DNA of 5,487 bases from Acidobacteriota bacterium (GTDB taxonomy: Bacteria > Acidobacteriota > Terriglobia > Terriglobales > Acidobacteriaceae): assembly GCA_019510535.1 (NCBI GenBank), contig JAEKKE010000235.1:1-5487 (forward strand). Direction: 5' to 3'. The notes under the pieces were generated by a model. It ran no database searches, was not told where the DNA came from, and was given only the letters and a program-made list of their open reading frames with translations. Below are positions 1 through 5,487 of this stretch, in pieces (position 1 is the first letter of the stretch; each line of letters opens with the position of its first letter). A program made the position numbers and the translations under genes.

Positions 1-131
1 CAACTGGCAACTGGCAACTGGCAACTGGCAACTGGCAACTGGCAACTGGCAACTGGCAACTGGCAACTGGCAACTGGCAACTGGCAACTGGCAACTGGCA
101 ACTGGCAACTGGCAACTGGCAACTGGCAACT
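1..131. repeat. Perfect heptanucleotide tandem array (CAACTGG)n
   Basis: There are eighteen exact CAACTGG units (1-126) followed by a partial unit CAACT (127-131). No mismatch is visible, and the array runs off the left edge, so the true copy number is at least 18. Because 7 is not a multiple of 3, every + strand frame reads the same cyclic heptapeptide (Q-L-A-T-G-N-W), and every minus frame reads P-V-A-S-C-Q-L. No stop codon occurs in any of the six frames. The + strand of the unit has no ATG, GTG or TTG; the minus strand has one TTG per unit. The perfect identity of the units implies recent expansion or ongoing slippage. The array ends 12 nt before the first plausible start of the next gene. 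Confidence 0.98.
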
Positions 132-143
132 CCAGCTACACTG

Positions 144-608
144 TTGGCCGTGCCCTCTACCATCGCCAATCCGGCCGATCTTGAGAAGCTGAAATCCCGT
201 ATCGCCTCTCTCACCCCGGACGCGCCTCCGCAGTGGGGTGATATGACGGCAGCTCAGGCAGTCTGTCACATGACGGACTCTCTGCTCTACGGGCTGAACC
301 GGCGCACGATCCATCCCCGCATCAAATCCCCCCTCCCGGTCGGCGTCTACAAGTGGCTTGCCCTGAACTTTCCCACCAAATGGCCGAAAGGCGTTCCGAC
401 CACTCCTGAGATGAAACAAGGGGTTGGCGGCACCCCACCGGCGGAATTCCAGTGCGATCGCGAGACTCTGCTGCAGGCCCTTGATGCCTTTGCCGCCAAC
501 CGGGAGAACTGGCCGCCTCACCCCATCTTCGCTGGTATGACCACCCGGGAATGGCACCGCTGGGCCTGGCTCCATACCGACCATCACCTGCGTCAGTTTG
601 GCCGCTAA
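144..608 (+). CDS. DUF1569 / DinB-like four-helix protein, possible metal binder
   Basis: This is a 154-residue soluble protein with no signal peptide or membrane segment. It resembles the DUF1569 family (DinB/YfiT-like superfamily), whose cellular role is not established. Visible landmarks are W31-G32-x-M34 followed by CHMTD at 41-45, HPIFAGMTTREW at 126-137, and the C-terminal HTDHHLRQFG at 144-153. His42 and the His144/His147/His148 group are candidates for the metal site that DinB-fold proteins usually carry; this is inferred from the fold. The length is normal for the family. The start is uncertain: TTG at 144 and GTG at 150 are both possible and neither has a Shine-Dalgarno sequence. 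The frame also stays open upstream through the whole heptamer array to the window edge, so a longer N-terminus cannot be excluded. The gene lies 59-74 nt upstream of asd on the same strand and could be co-transcribed with it, although no functional link is evident. Confidence 0.72.
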   Translation: MAVPSTIANPADLEKLKSRIASLTPDAPPQWGDMTAAQAVCHMTDSLLYGLNRRTIHPRIKSPLPVGVYKWLALNFPTKWPKGVPTTPEMKQGVGGTPPAEFQCDRETLLQALDAFAANRENWPPHPIFAGMTTREWHRWAWLHTDHHLRQFGR

Positions 609-673
609 ACGGACGATCCTTGGTATCCTAGACAAATCACGCTTTCAGTCAAAGACGCGCAGTAACTATGCGC

Positions 674-678
674 AAGGA
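674..678 (+). promoter_or_regulatory. Ribosome binding site AAGGA favouring the asd start at 683
   Basis: AAGGA lies 4 nt before ATG 683. The spacing is short but usable. The alternative in-frame ATG at 668 has only weak purine content (AAAGA at 651-655) upstream. The site would lie inside the coding sequence if 668 were used, so it argues for the later start. Confidence 0.5.
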
Positions 679-682
679 CAGT

Positions 683-1807
683 ATGGAACGACGTAAAGTA
701 GGTATCCTTGGCGCCACCGGCATGGTGGGCCAGCGCTTTATCCAACTTCTCGCCAACCACCCATGGTTCGAGATTACGTGGCTCGCGGCATCGGACCGCT
801 CCGCCGGTAAACCGTACGGTGAGGCCACCAACTGGAAGCTCGACACGCCGCTGCCGGCGCAGATCGCCAAAATGATCGTGCAGCCCAACACCGTTCCCAC
901 GGCGGAGCAGCTCGCGTCCGGCGAAGTGCCGCGCATTATCTTTTCGTCCGTCGATTCGCCGATCGCCAAGGAACTGGAGCCCGCCTATGCCAATGCAGGC
1001 TGTGCCGTGATCTCCAACTCCTCGGCCTTCCGCATGACTCCGGACGTTCCTCTGGTTGTACCCGAGGTCAACTCCGATCACTTCGGACTGCTTGAGACCC
1101 AGGTCTCACGCAAGCAGAACGGTGGCTTCCTGGTCACCAATCCCAACTGCTGCGCCATTGGCCTGGTGCTCGCACTGGCTCCGCTGGAACAGAAGTTCGG
1201 TATCGAGAGCCTGTTTGTCACAACCATGCAGGCTGTTTCCGGCGCCGGCTACCCCGGCGTTCCGTCGCTCGACATCCTCGGCAATGTCGTTCCCTTTATC
1301 AAGAACGAAGAGGAGAAGCTGGAGGAAGAGGTCGGTAAGCTGCTCGGCGCCTTCAACGCAGATGAGACTGCCGGCACCGGCTTCATCGACCTGCTTGATG
1401 CAAAAGTCTCCGCGCACTGCAACCGGGTTCCCGTTATCGACGGCCACACCGAGTGCGTCAGCATCAAGCTGAAGACCCCGGCCACCTACGAACAGATGGT
1501 CGCAGCGTGGCGCGAGTTCCAGCCCCTGCGTGCGCATCACCTGCCCTCGGCCCCGCTGCATCCGGTCGAGTACGACGAAGCGGAAAACCGTCCCCAGCCC
1601 CGCCTGGACATCGCTCGCGGTAACGGCATGGCTACCACCGTCGGTCGTCTGCGCCCATGCTCGCTGCTGGACTGGAAGTTCGTCCTGCTCTCGCACAACA
1701 CCGTTCGCGGCGCTGCAGGCGCGGCCATCCTTAACGCCGAGATCCTGGCAGTGATGGGTAAGTTCAAGTTCGCCGGCGCGCGGCAGGAAGCGCTGGTAAA
1801 CGCATGA
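683..1807 (+). CDS. asd: Aspartate-semialdehyde dehydrogenase (archaeal/fungal-type)
   Basis: This cytosolic enzyme performs the NADPH-dependent reduction of L-aspartyl-4-phosphate to L-aspartate-4-semialdehyde, the second step of the aspartate pathway. Counting from ATG 683 (374 aa), the Rossmann nucleotide-binding motif GILGATGMVGQRF is at residues 7-19. The SNSSAFRM segment is near 112-118. The catalytic cysteine is Cys156 in NPNCCAIG. The substrate/cofactor loop AVSGAGYPGVPSLDI is at 184-198, and NRVPVIDGHTE carries Arg248 and the likely catalytic base His255. Sequence and length match the branch shared by archaea, fungi and some bacteria (TIGR00978 type) rather than the E. coli-like Asd. 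The start at 683 is preferred because of AAGGA just upstream and because the protein then begins at the first beta strand; ATG 668 would add five residues (MRKDS). The stop overlaps the lysC start by four bases, so the two are probably translationally coupled. Confidence 0.95.
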   Translation: MERRKVGILGATGMVGQRFIQLLANHPWFEITWLAASDRSAGKPYGEATNWKLDTPLPAQIAKMIVQPNTVPTAEQLASGEVPRIIFSSVDSPIAKELEPAYANAGCAVISNSSAFRMTPDVPLVVPEVNSDHFGLLETQVSRKQNGGFLVTNPNCCAIGLVLALAPLEQKFGIESLFVTTMQAVSGAGYPGVPSLDILGNVVPFIKNEEEKLEEEVGKLLGAFNADETAGTGFIDLLDAKVSAHCNRVPVIDGHTECVSIKLKTPATYEQMVAAWREFQPLRAHHLPSAPLHPVEYDEAENRPQPRLDIARGNGMATTVGRLRPCSLLDWKFVLLSHNTVRGAAGAAILNAEILAVMGKFKFAGARQEALVNA

Positions 1808-3252
1808 GCACACCCCGCAATCACATCGTCGTCATGAAGTTCGGTGGTACCTCGGTCGAAGACGCCAAGGCGATTGACCGTACCGCCGCCATCGTCCGTA
1901 CCCGTACCGAGAAGGGCCTCGCTCCGGTTGTTGTTGTCTCGGCCATGGCAAAGGTGACGGACCAGCTTCTGGCTGCCGCTGCTGCTGCCGGTAAAGGCGA
2001 CAAGATGGGCGCGCTCGCGATCTCTGCCCGCCTGCGCAATCGCCACATCGACACGGCTGCCGAATTGCTGGACAACGAACGCTTCACCGCCATACAGCCT
2101 GTCCTCGGGCATGAGTTCGATTCGCTCGACGATCTGCTCCGCGGCATTGCAGCTGTTGGAGAGCTCACGCCACGTACGACAGACAATGTCGTCAGCTACG
2201 GTGAGCGTCTCTCATCGCGGATGGTTGCTGCGGCCTTCGATCAGCGCGGCCTGAACGGCATTCATCATGATGCGCGCGAGTCCATCATCACGGATTCAGC
2301 CTTCGGTAAAGCCAAACCTCTTACCGACAAGATCGAAGAGAAGCTGGTCGCGAATGTTCTGCCGCTGATTGACGCCGGGAAGACGCCGGTCATGGGCGGC
2401 TTCATCGCTTCCAACGAGCAGGGCATTACGACCACTCTGGGCCGCGGCGGCTCTGACTACACCGGTGCTCTGATTGGTGGCGGTCTGCATGCTGGAGCTA
2501 TCGAGATCTGGACCGATGTCAACGGCATCATGACAACGGATCCTCGGATCACCTCCGATGCGCTTCGTGTGAAGACCATCAGCTTCGAAGAGGCGGCTGA
2601 ACTCGCTTACTTCGGCGCGAAAGTGCTTCATCCGGCGACCATCCTTCCGGCTGTGCAGAAGAACATCCCCGTCTGGGTGCTCAACTCGCGTAACGCGGCG
2701 AACGAAGGCACCAAGATTATCGCCGCTGCTCCGCCCTGCAAATCGCCCTTCAAGTGCATTGCAGCGAAGCGGAAGCTGACTATCATCGACATTGTCAGCT
2801 CCGGCATGCTGATGTCGCATGGCTATATGAAGGCCGTCTTTGACATCTTCGACCGGCACAAGGTCGTCGTCGATATGGTCTCCACCTCCGAGGTCTCGAT
2901 CTCGCTGACCGTCGATTCGAACATAGGTCTCGATGCAGTGATCGAAGATCTCAGCGCCATCGCCGACGTCAAACTGGATCCCAACAAGGCTCTTATCTGC
3001 CTGGTAGGTGAAGATATCCGCGGTCACGCGGGCATCTCCGGGCAGGTCTTTACGGCTGTAAGCCACGTCAATGTGCGCATGATCAGCCAGGGAGCCAGCG
3101 AAATCAATATGAGCTTTATGATCGAGGAGTCGGACGTGGAAGAGGCGGTGCGCTCTCTCCACAAGAAGTTTTTCGCCAACCCTGATCCTGGCGTCTTCGA
3201 TGTGGAAGCTCGCACTGCAGCACAGACCGAACCTGCAACCGCAAAAGCCTGA
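1804..3252 (+). CDS. lysC: Aspartate kinase, monofunctional, probably lysine-sensitive
   Basis: The enzyme phosphorylates L-aspartate with ATP, the committed step toward lysine/diaminopimelate, threonine and methionine. The 482-residue product has the amino-acid-kinase domain first: KFGGTS at 12-17, VVVSAMAKVTD at 43-53, SYGERLSSRM at 131-140, GGFIASNEQG at 198-207, TLGRGGSDYT at 211-220 and EIWTDVNGIMTTDPR at 234-248. Two ACT-type regulatory regions follow, at about 318-388 and 395-455. The first contains MLMSHGYMKAVFDIF and VDMVSTSEVSISL, which align by eye with the lysine-binding region of E. coli LysC; lysine inhibition is therefore inferred. The length fits the single-chain E. coli LysC class plus an Ala/Thr/Glu-rich tail (about 468-482). 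There is no homoserine dehydrogenase fusion. The start is the ATG in the ATGA overlap with asd; the nearest SD-like AGGA (1785-1788) is about 15 nt away, so coupling to asd translation is likely. It ends 15 nt before dapB. Confidence 0.96.
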   Translation: MSTPRNHIVVMKFGGTSVEDAKAIDRTAAIVRTRTEKGLAPVVVVSAMAKVTDQLLAAAAAAGKGDKMGALAISARLRNRHIDTAAELLDNERFTAIQPVLGHEFDSLDDLLRGIAAVGELTPRTTDNVVSYGERLSSRMVAAAFDQRGLNGIHHDARESIITDSAFGKAKPLTDKIEEKLVANVLPLIDAGKTPVMGGFIASNEQGITTTLGRGGSDYTGALIGGGLHAGAIEIWTDVNGIMTTDPRITSDALRVKTISFEEAAELAYFGAKVLHPATILPAVQKNIPVWVLNSRNAANEGTKIIAAAPPCKSPFKCIAAKRKLTIIDIVSSGMLMSHGYMKAVFDIFDRHKVVVDMVSTSEVSISLTVDSNIGLDAVIEDLSAIADVKLDPNKALICLVGEDIRGHAGISGQVFTAVSHVNVRMISQGASEINMSFMIEESDVEEAVRSLHKKFFANPDPGVFDVEARTAAQTEPATAKA

Positions 3253-3255
3253 TCA

Positions 3256-3260
3256 GAGAG
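3256..3260 (+). promoter_or_regulatory. Ribosome binding site GAGAG that sets the dapB start
   Basis: GAGAG sits 7 nt before ATG 3268. The ATG is directly preceded by an in-frame TTG (3265-3267). The spacing and codon preference favour ATG 3268 over TTG 3265. The site lies within the 15-nt lysC-dapB gap. Confidence 0.6.
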
Positions 3261-3267
3261 ATCTTTG

Positions 3268-3942
3268 ATGCGTATCCTCGTCCTCGGACACGGTAAGACT
3301 GGCAAGCTCGTCGCCGACGTCGCGCATGAGCGCGGCCATGGCGTGCACGTTCTCGATGCGAAAGAGAACCCTAACGCCGCCGCGCTGACGCCTCCCTTCG
3401 TCACCGGCTTCGATGTGGTGATCGATTTCACCACACCGGAAGCTGTTATCCCCAACCTGCGTGCCTGTCTCGCAACCGGTGCCCGTGTTGTGGTGGGCAC
3501 CACCGGCTGGTACGAGAAGCTCGCCGACATGCGCGGCCTGGCCGAACGCAAAGAGGCGGGTCTGCTTTATGGCACGAACTACTCCATCGGAACCCAGGTG
3601 ATGTTCCAGGCTGCCGCAGTTCTAGCCAAGGGACTCGCAAAGGCCGGCTATACATTCGTGATCGACGAGACGCATCACGTCACCAAGCTCGATGCGCCCA
3701 GCGGCACGGCTATCAGTCTGGAACAAGCACTCGGCGGTGTGAAAGCTCCCATCACCAGTCACCGCGAAGGCGATGCTGTCGGACTTCATACGCTGACGGC
3801 CTCGTCCAAGGGAGACAAGATCGTCCTGACCCATGAGGCATTCAGCCGCCGCGCTTTTGCCGAAGGTGCTGTCCGCGCTGCTGAATGGCTGTCGACGCGT
3901 AAGGGCTGCTACGACTTCAAGGACATCTTCTCGGAACTCTAA
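3268..3942 (+). CDS. dapB: 4-hydroxy-tetrahydrodipicolinate reductase, short form
   Basis: This cytosolic enzyme uses NAD(P)H to reduce the DapA product to tetrahydrodipicolinate in the diaminopimelate/lysine pathway. In the 224-residue product the N-terminal dinucleotide motif is GHGKTGKL at 7-14. DFTTPEAV is at 53-60, GTTGW at 77-81 and NYSIGTQVM at 104-112. The signature ETHHVTKLDAPSGTA is at 134-148, with His136/His137 and catalytic Lys140. SHREGDAVGLHTL (164-176) and LTHEAFSRRAFAEGA (188-202) complete the C-terminal domain. The protein is shorter than the roughly 240-270 residues of E. coli-like DapB because the N-terminal domain is compact. It has GHGKTG in place of the usual GxxGRMG. 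Asp30 after the second beta strand (VLD) hints at NADH use, which is inference only. ATG 3268 is chosen over TTG 3265. It is the last gene of the operon; a strong terminator begins 7 nt after its stop. Confidence 0.94.
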   Translation: MRILVLGHGKTGKLVADVAHERGHGVHVLDAKENPNAAALTPPFVTGFDVVIDFTTPEAVIPNLRACLATGARVVVGTTGWYEKLADMRGLAERKEAGLLYGTNYSIGTQVMFQAAAVLAKGLAKAGYTFVIDETHHVTKLDAPSGTAISLEQALGGVKAPITSHREGDAVGLHTLTASSKGDKIVLTHEAFSRRAFAEGAVRAAEWLSTRKGCYDFKDIFSEL

Positions 3943-3949
3943 GCAGAAC

Positions 3950-3991
3950 AAAACAAAACCGCGGTTCTGATCAGAACCGCGGTTTTGTTTT
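3950..3991. terminator. Bidirectional Rho-independent terminator (42-bp perfect palindrome)
   Basis: The left arm 3950-3970 and right arm 3971-3991 are exact reverse complements (21 bp each, no mismatch, centred on TGATCA). The GC core is ACCGCGGT. The right arm ends in TTTTGTTTT, continued by one more T at 3992, giving the U-rich tail for + strand transcripts leaving dapB. The left arm begins AAAACAAAA, which supplies the same tail on the minus strand for the convergent TonB receptor gene, whose stop lies 133 nt away. As RNA it would fold into a long hairpin with GATC as the likely tetraloop. Confidence 0.95.
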
Positions 3992-4020
3992 TAACCAGTA
4001 AGTCGATTCGGGTGGGCAGA

Positions 4021-4064
4021 GAAGCAGATTTCTCCGTTCCCTTCGGTCACTGCGAAATGACAAA
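4021..4064. repeat. Candidate dispersed intergenic repeat with imperfect hairpin
   Basis: The segment starts GAAGCAGATTTCTCCG and ends GCGAAATGACAAA, with an inner ATTTC (4028-4032) / GAAAT (4054-4058) pair and CCG (4034-4036) / CGG (4044-4046) around a TTCCCTT loop. Read on the minus strand it has the form TTTGTCATTTCG…GGAGAAATCTGCTTC. That resembles a type of short intergenic repeat (TGTCATTTCGA…GAGAAATCTG) I recall as common in several bacterial phyla, including Acidobacteriota. Only one copy lies in this window, so the repeat status rests on recognition. It sits in non-coding DNA between two convergent genes. Confidence 0.45.
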
Positions 4065-4096
4065 GAAAAAGAATTCGAGCGAAGTTCGAACCCCTA

Positions 4097-4117
4097 TTCA
4101 ATTCTTCAATTTTCAAT
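4097..4117. repeat. Degenerate short repeat, three TTCAAT (ATTGAA) units
   Basis: TTCAAT occurs at 4097-4102, 4105-4110 and 4112-4117, with periods of 8 and 7 bases. The stretch is markedly more AT-rich than its surroundings. It lies 8 nt beyond the stop codon of the minus-strand receptor gene. It may be a decayed or nascent 7-mer microsatellite, or chance in AT-rich spacer DNA. Confidence 0.4.
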
Positions 4118-4124
4118 CCTTCCA

Positions 4125-5487
4125 TTACTTCGCCTTCCCCCACAACACCACAACTCCGGCGATATACGCCCGCCCAGGCATTGGTACACCAATCAGCTCC
4201 TGGTATTGCGAGTCGCTTCCGTTCGTCATGCGGAAGTAAGGCTGCACCTGTCTTCCTTCCCATGCCGCCGACGCATCCCAGACCGGATACACATCCCTTG
4301 CCAGCCGATGCACGGCACGCACTCTTTGCCGCAGGAGCAGACCGTTCTTCCACCGTCCTATCCACTCCACTCCCGCATTCTGTGTGGGGAAGTTGAAGAC
4401 ATAGACGGACTGCAGCCCCTGCAACGCCTCACGGGCGCCTGAGATCTGCGTAAAAGCGACACGCACCATTTGTCCGCTCAGTGGTCGCCAGTCAATCGCG
4501 GCTTCGGCTCCGGTCAGCCGTACTCCGGTCAGGTTCGCTGCACGCCACTTCTCAGAGGTGTTGGCGCGTACATAGTCGATCGCATTGGTCTGGCGCGAAT
4601 GGAATCCGGTCACCGAAGCCGAGAACCTATGCCCCTGATACCAATCCAGTCCTCCATCGAAGCTCCACGCCGACTCCGGCTTCAGTGCCGCATTTCCCAC
4701 CGTTGTCGGATCGTTGTAGTACAGATCCGTGTATGTTGGCAGCCGGTAGCCACGGCCGACGGATGCTCTTGCCTTCAGGCTCTGGCCCATCCAGAAGCTT
4801 CCGGCGACCGATGGCACCAGCACGGTGTTGCCCCCGCTGAAGATCTCCTCACGCAACCCCACCGAAAGGGTTCCCTTCCCTCGTCCACGGATTTCCAGAT
4901 CCAGATAACCTGCACCGCGATTGCGTCCATGACGCCCGAGGTTCGTGCTGTCGATCTGGTCGGCATTTGTTTCCAGCCCGGAGAAGACCTTCGCGGGCTT
5001 CCACGGCAAGGCATCCTGACGACGAACCACACCCTGCCAGCTCGTATCGATGTGCTGGTTCTTGTAGCCCAGCGGATTGCTCCGGGTCAGGAGAAAGATA
5101 TCCGTATGCCGCCGGAATGCCACCGCGGCCTGCGTCTTTGGATCGATCTGCTGGCTCAGACCGGCAAACCATCCCTTTGTCCGCTCCCACGAGGTGTAGT
5201 TTCCGTAGAACCCGTTGGCGCCGAAGGCGCGATCGCTGCCTGCCAGCAGCACATCGGAATCACCCAGCACCGAGTGAAACCGTGTCTCGGAACTCGCCTC
5301 CTCTGAGCGATAGTCCCGGTCCGGCATGAACCCGGATGAGAAATCCCGGCCAGCTGCAAAAACCTGGCTCAGCTTTCCTTTCCCCCATGAGGCTAGCGCC
5401 GACTGTTCCTGGCCTCCGAAGCTCCCTCCGCCTGCCTGCAGCCTCAACCGCAGTCCATCCTGCGCCGGGGCGGTGACAAAGTTCACG
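4125..5487 (-). CDS. TonB-dependent outer-membrane receptor, C-terminal barrel (partial)
   Basis: Visible are 453 codons of a gene whose 5' end lies beyond the right window edge. The signal peptide, TonB box and most of the plug are therefore missing from view, not from the gene. The first residues, VNFVTAPAQDG, look like the end of the plug domain. The rest is the beta-barrel, with alternating amphipathic strands. Diagnostic segments, counted from the first visible residue, are FGANGFYGNYTSWERTKG (88-105), GRGYRLPTYTDLYYND (244-259) with GNAALKPESAW (264-274), and the C-terminal PMPGRAYIAGVVVLW (435-449). The GYRLPT…DLYY…GN..LKPE pattern is typical of BtuB-like and related siderophore/cobalamin receptors. 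The substrate cannot be decided here, and no B12 riboswitch region is in view. The protein would import a large ligand across the outer membrane using TonB-ExbB-ExbD energy. It ends GKAK after the last strand rather than at an aromatic residue. It is convergent with dapB and unrelated to the lysine operon. Confidence 0.88.
   Translation of the reverse strand, partial: VNFVTAPAQDGLRLRLQAGGGSFGGQEQSALASWGKGKLSQVFAAGRDFSSGFMPDRDYRSEEASSETRFHSVLGDSDVLLAGSDRAFGANGFYGNYTSWERTKGWFAGLSQQIDPKTQAAVAFRRHTDIFLLTRSNPLGYKNQHIDTSWQGVVRRQDALPWKPAKVFSGLETNADQIDSTNLGRHGRNRGAGYLDLEIRGRGKGTLSVGLREEIFSGGNTVLVPSVAGSFWMGQSLKARASVGRGYRLPTYTDLYYNDPTTVGNAALKPESAWSFDGGLDWYQGHRFSASVTGFHSRQTNAIDYVRANTSEKWRAANLTGVRLTGAEAAIDWRPLSGQMVRVAFTQISGAREALQGLQSVYVFNFPTQNAGVEWIGRWKNGLLLRQRVRAVHRLARDVYPVWDASAAWEGRQVQPYFRMTNGSDSQYQELIGVPMPGRAYIAGVVVLWGKAK

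Noticed and set aside
1..131. CRISPR array
   Set aside because: The repeat is a continuous 7-bp tandem with no spacers.
609..682. Possible promoter or lysine riboswitch upstream of asd
   Set aside because: TTGGTA at 620-625 has no good -10 partner at normal spacing. The gap is far too short for a lysine riboswitch of about 170 nt, so nothing regulatory is called here.
605..1081. Minus-strand open frame overlapping the asd 5' end
   Set aside because: It is a shadow of asd. The translation has no domain, and the + strand frame is unambiguous.
2296..3162. Long minus-strand open frame opposite lysC (288 codons)
   Set aside because: It is a GC-rich shadow of a clearly conserved kinase on the + strand. 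The translation is rich in Asp, Arg and His with no recognisable domain.
3985..4239. Small + strand open frame starting in the terminator
   Set aside because: It begins within the terminator's T-run, crosses the candidate repeat and runs antisense into the receptor gene. It has no ribosome binding site and no recognisable product.
4470..5306. Long + strand open frame opposite the TonB receptor (278 codons)
   Set aside because: It is antisense to a frame with clear TonB-receptor motifs. The composition is low-complexity with no known family pattern and no supporting start signal.

Overview
The window looks like chromosomal DNA from a GC-rich Gram-negative bacterium. The best guess is Acidobacteriota (Terriglobia). 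That guess rests on an archaeal/fungal-type aspartate-semialdehyde dehydrogenase, a short-form DapB, a TonB-dependent outer-membrane receptor, a DUF1569 protein and a long heptamer microsatellite. It was made by recognition only and not confirmed by a search.

Layout. Positions 1-131 are a perfect tandem array of the 7-mer CAACTGG, cut by the left edge of the window. Twelve bases later begins a small DUF1569/DinB-like gene (144-608, +). A 59-74 nt gap then leads into a compact lysine/diaminopimelate operon on the + strand: asd (683-1807), lysC (1804-3252, overlapping asd by ATGA) and dapB (3268-3942). A perfect 42-bp palindrome (3950-3991) flanked by A and T runs closes the operon. It can also serve as terminator for the convergent minus-strand gene. 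Between 3993 and 4124 lies a short non-coding stretch with a candidate dispersed repeat and a degenerate ATTGAA repeat. From 4125 to the right edge is the 3' part (whole beta-barrel, no plug) of a TonB-dependent receptor on the minus strand.

How the genes work together. LysC phosphorylates aspartate, Asd reduces aspartyl phosphate to aspartate semialdehyde, and DapB reduces the dihydrodipicolinate-level intermediate made by DapA (not in this window). This is the route to diaminopimelate for peptidoglycan and to lysine; the semialdehyde also feeds the Thr/Met branch. Control of flux is most likely by allosteric feedback on the LysC ACT domains. There is no room for a lysine riboswitch directly upstream of asd.

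Most of the window is ordinary core metabolism. I found no convincing new biological system. The observation most worth following up is the heptamer array abutting the DUF1569 gene, which is open in all six frames and could make that gene's expression phase-variable.
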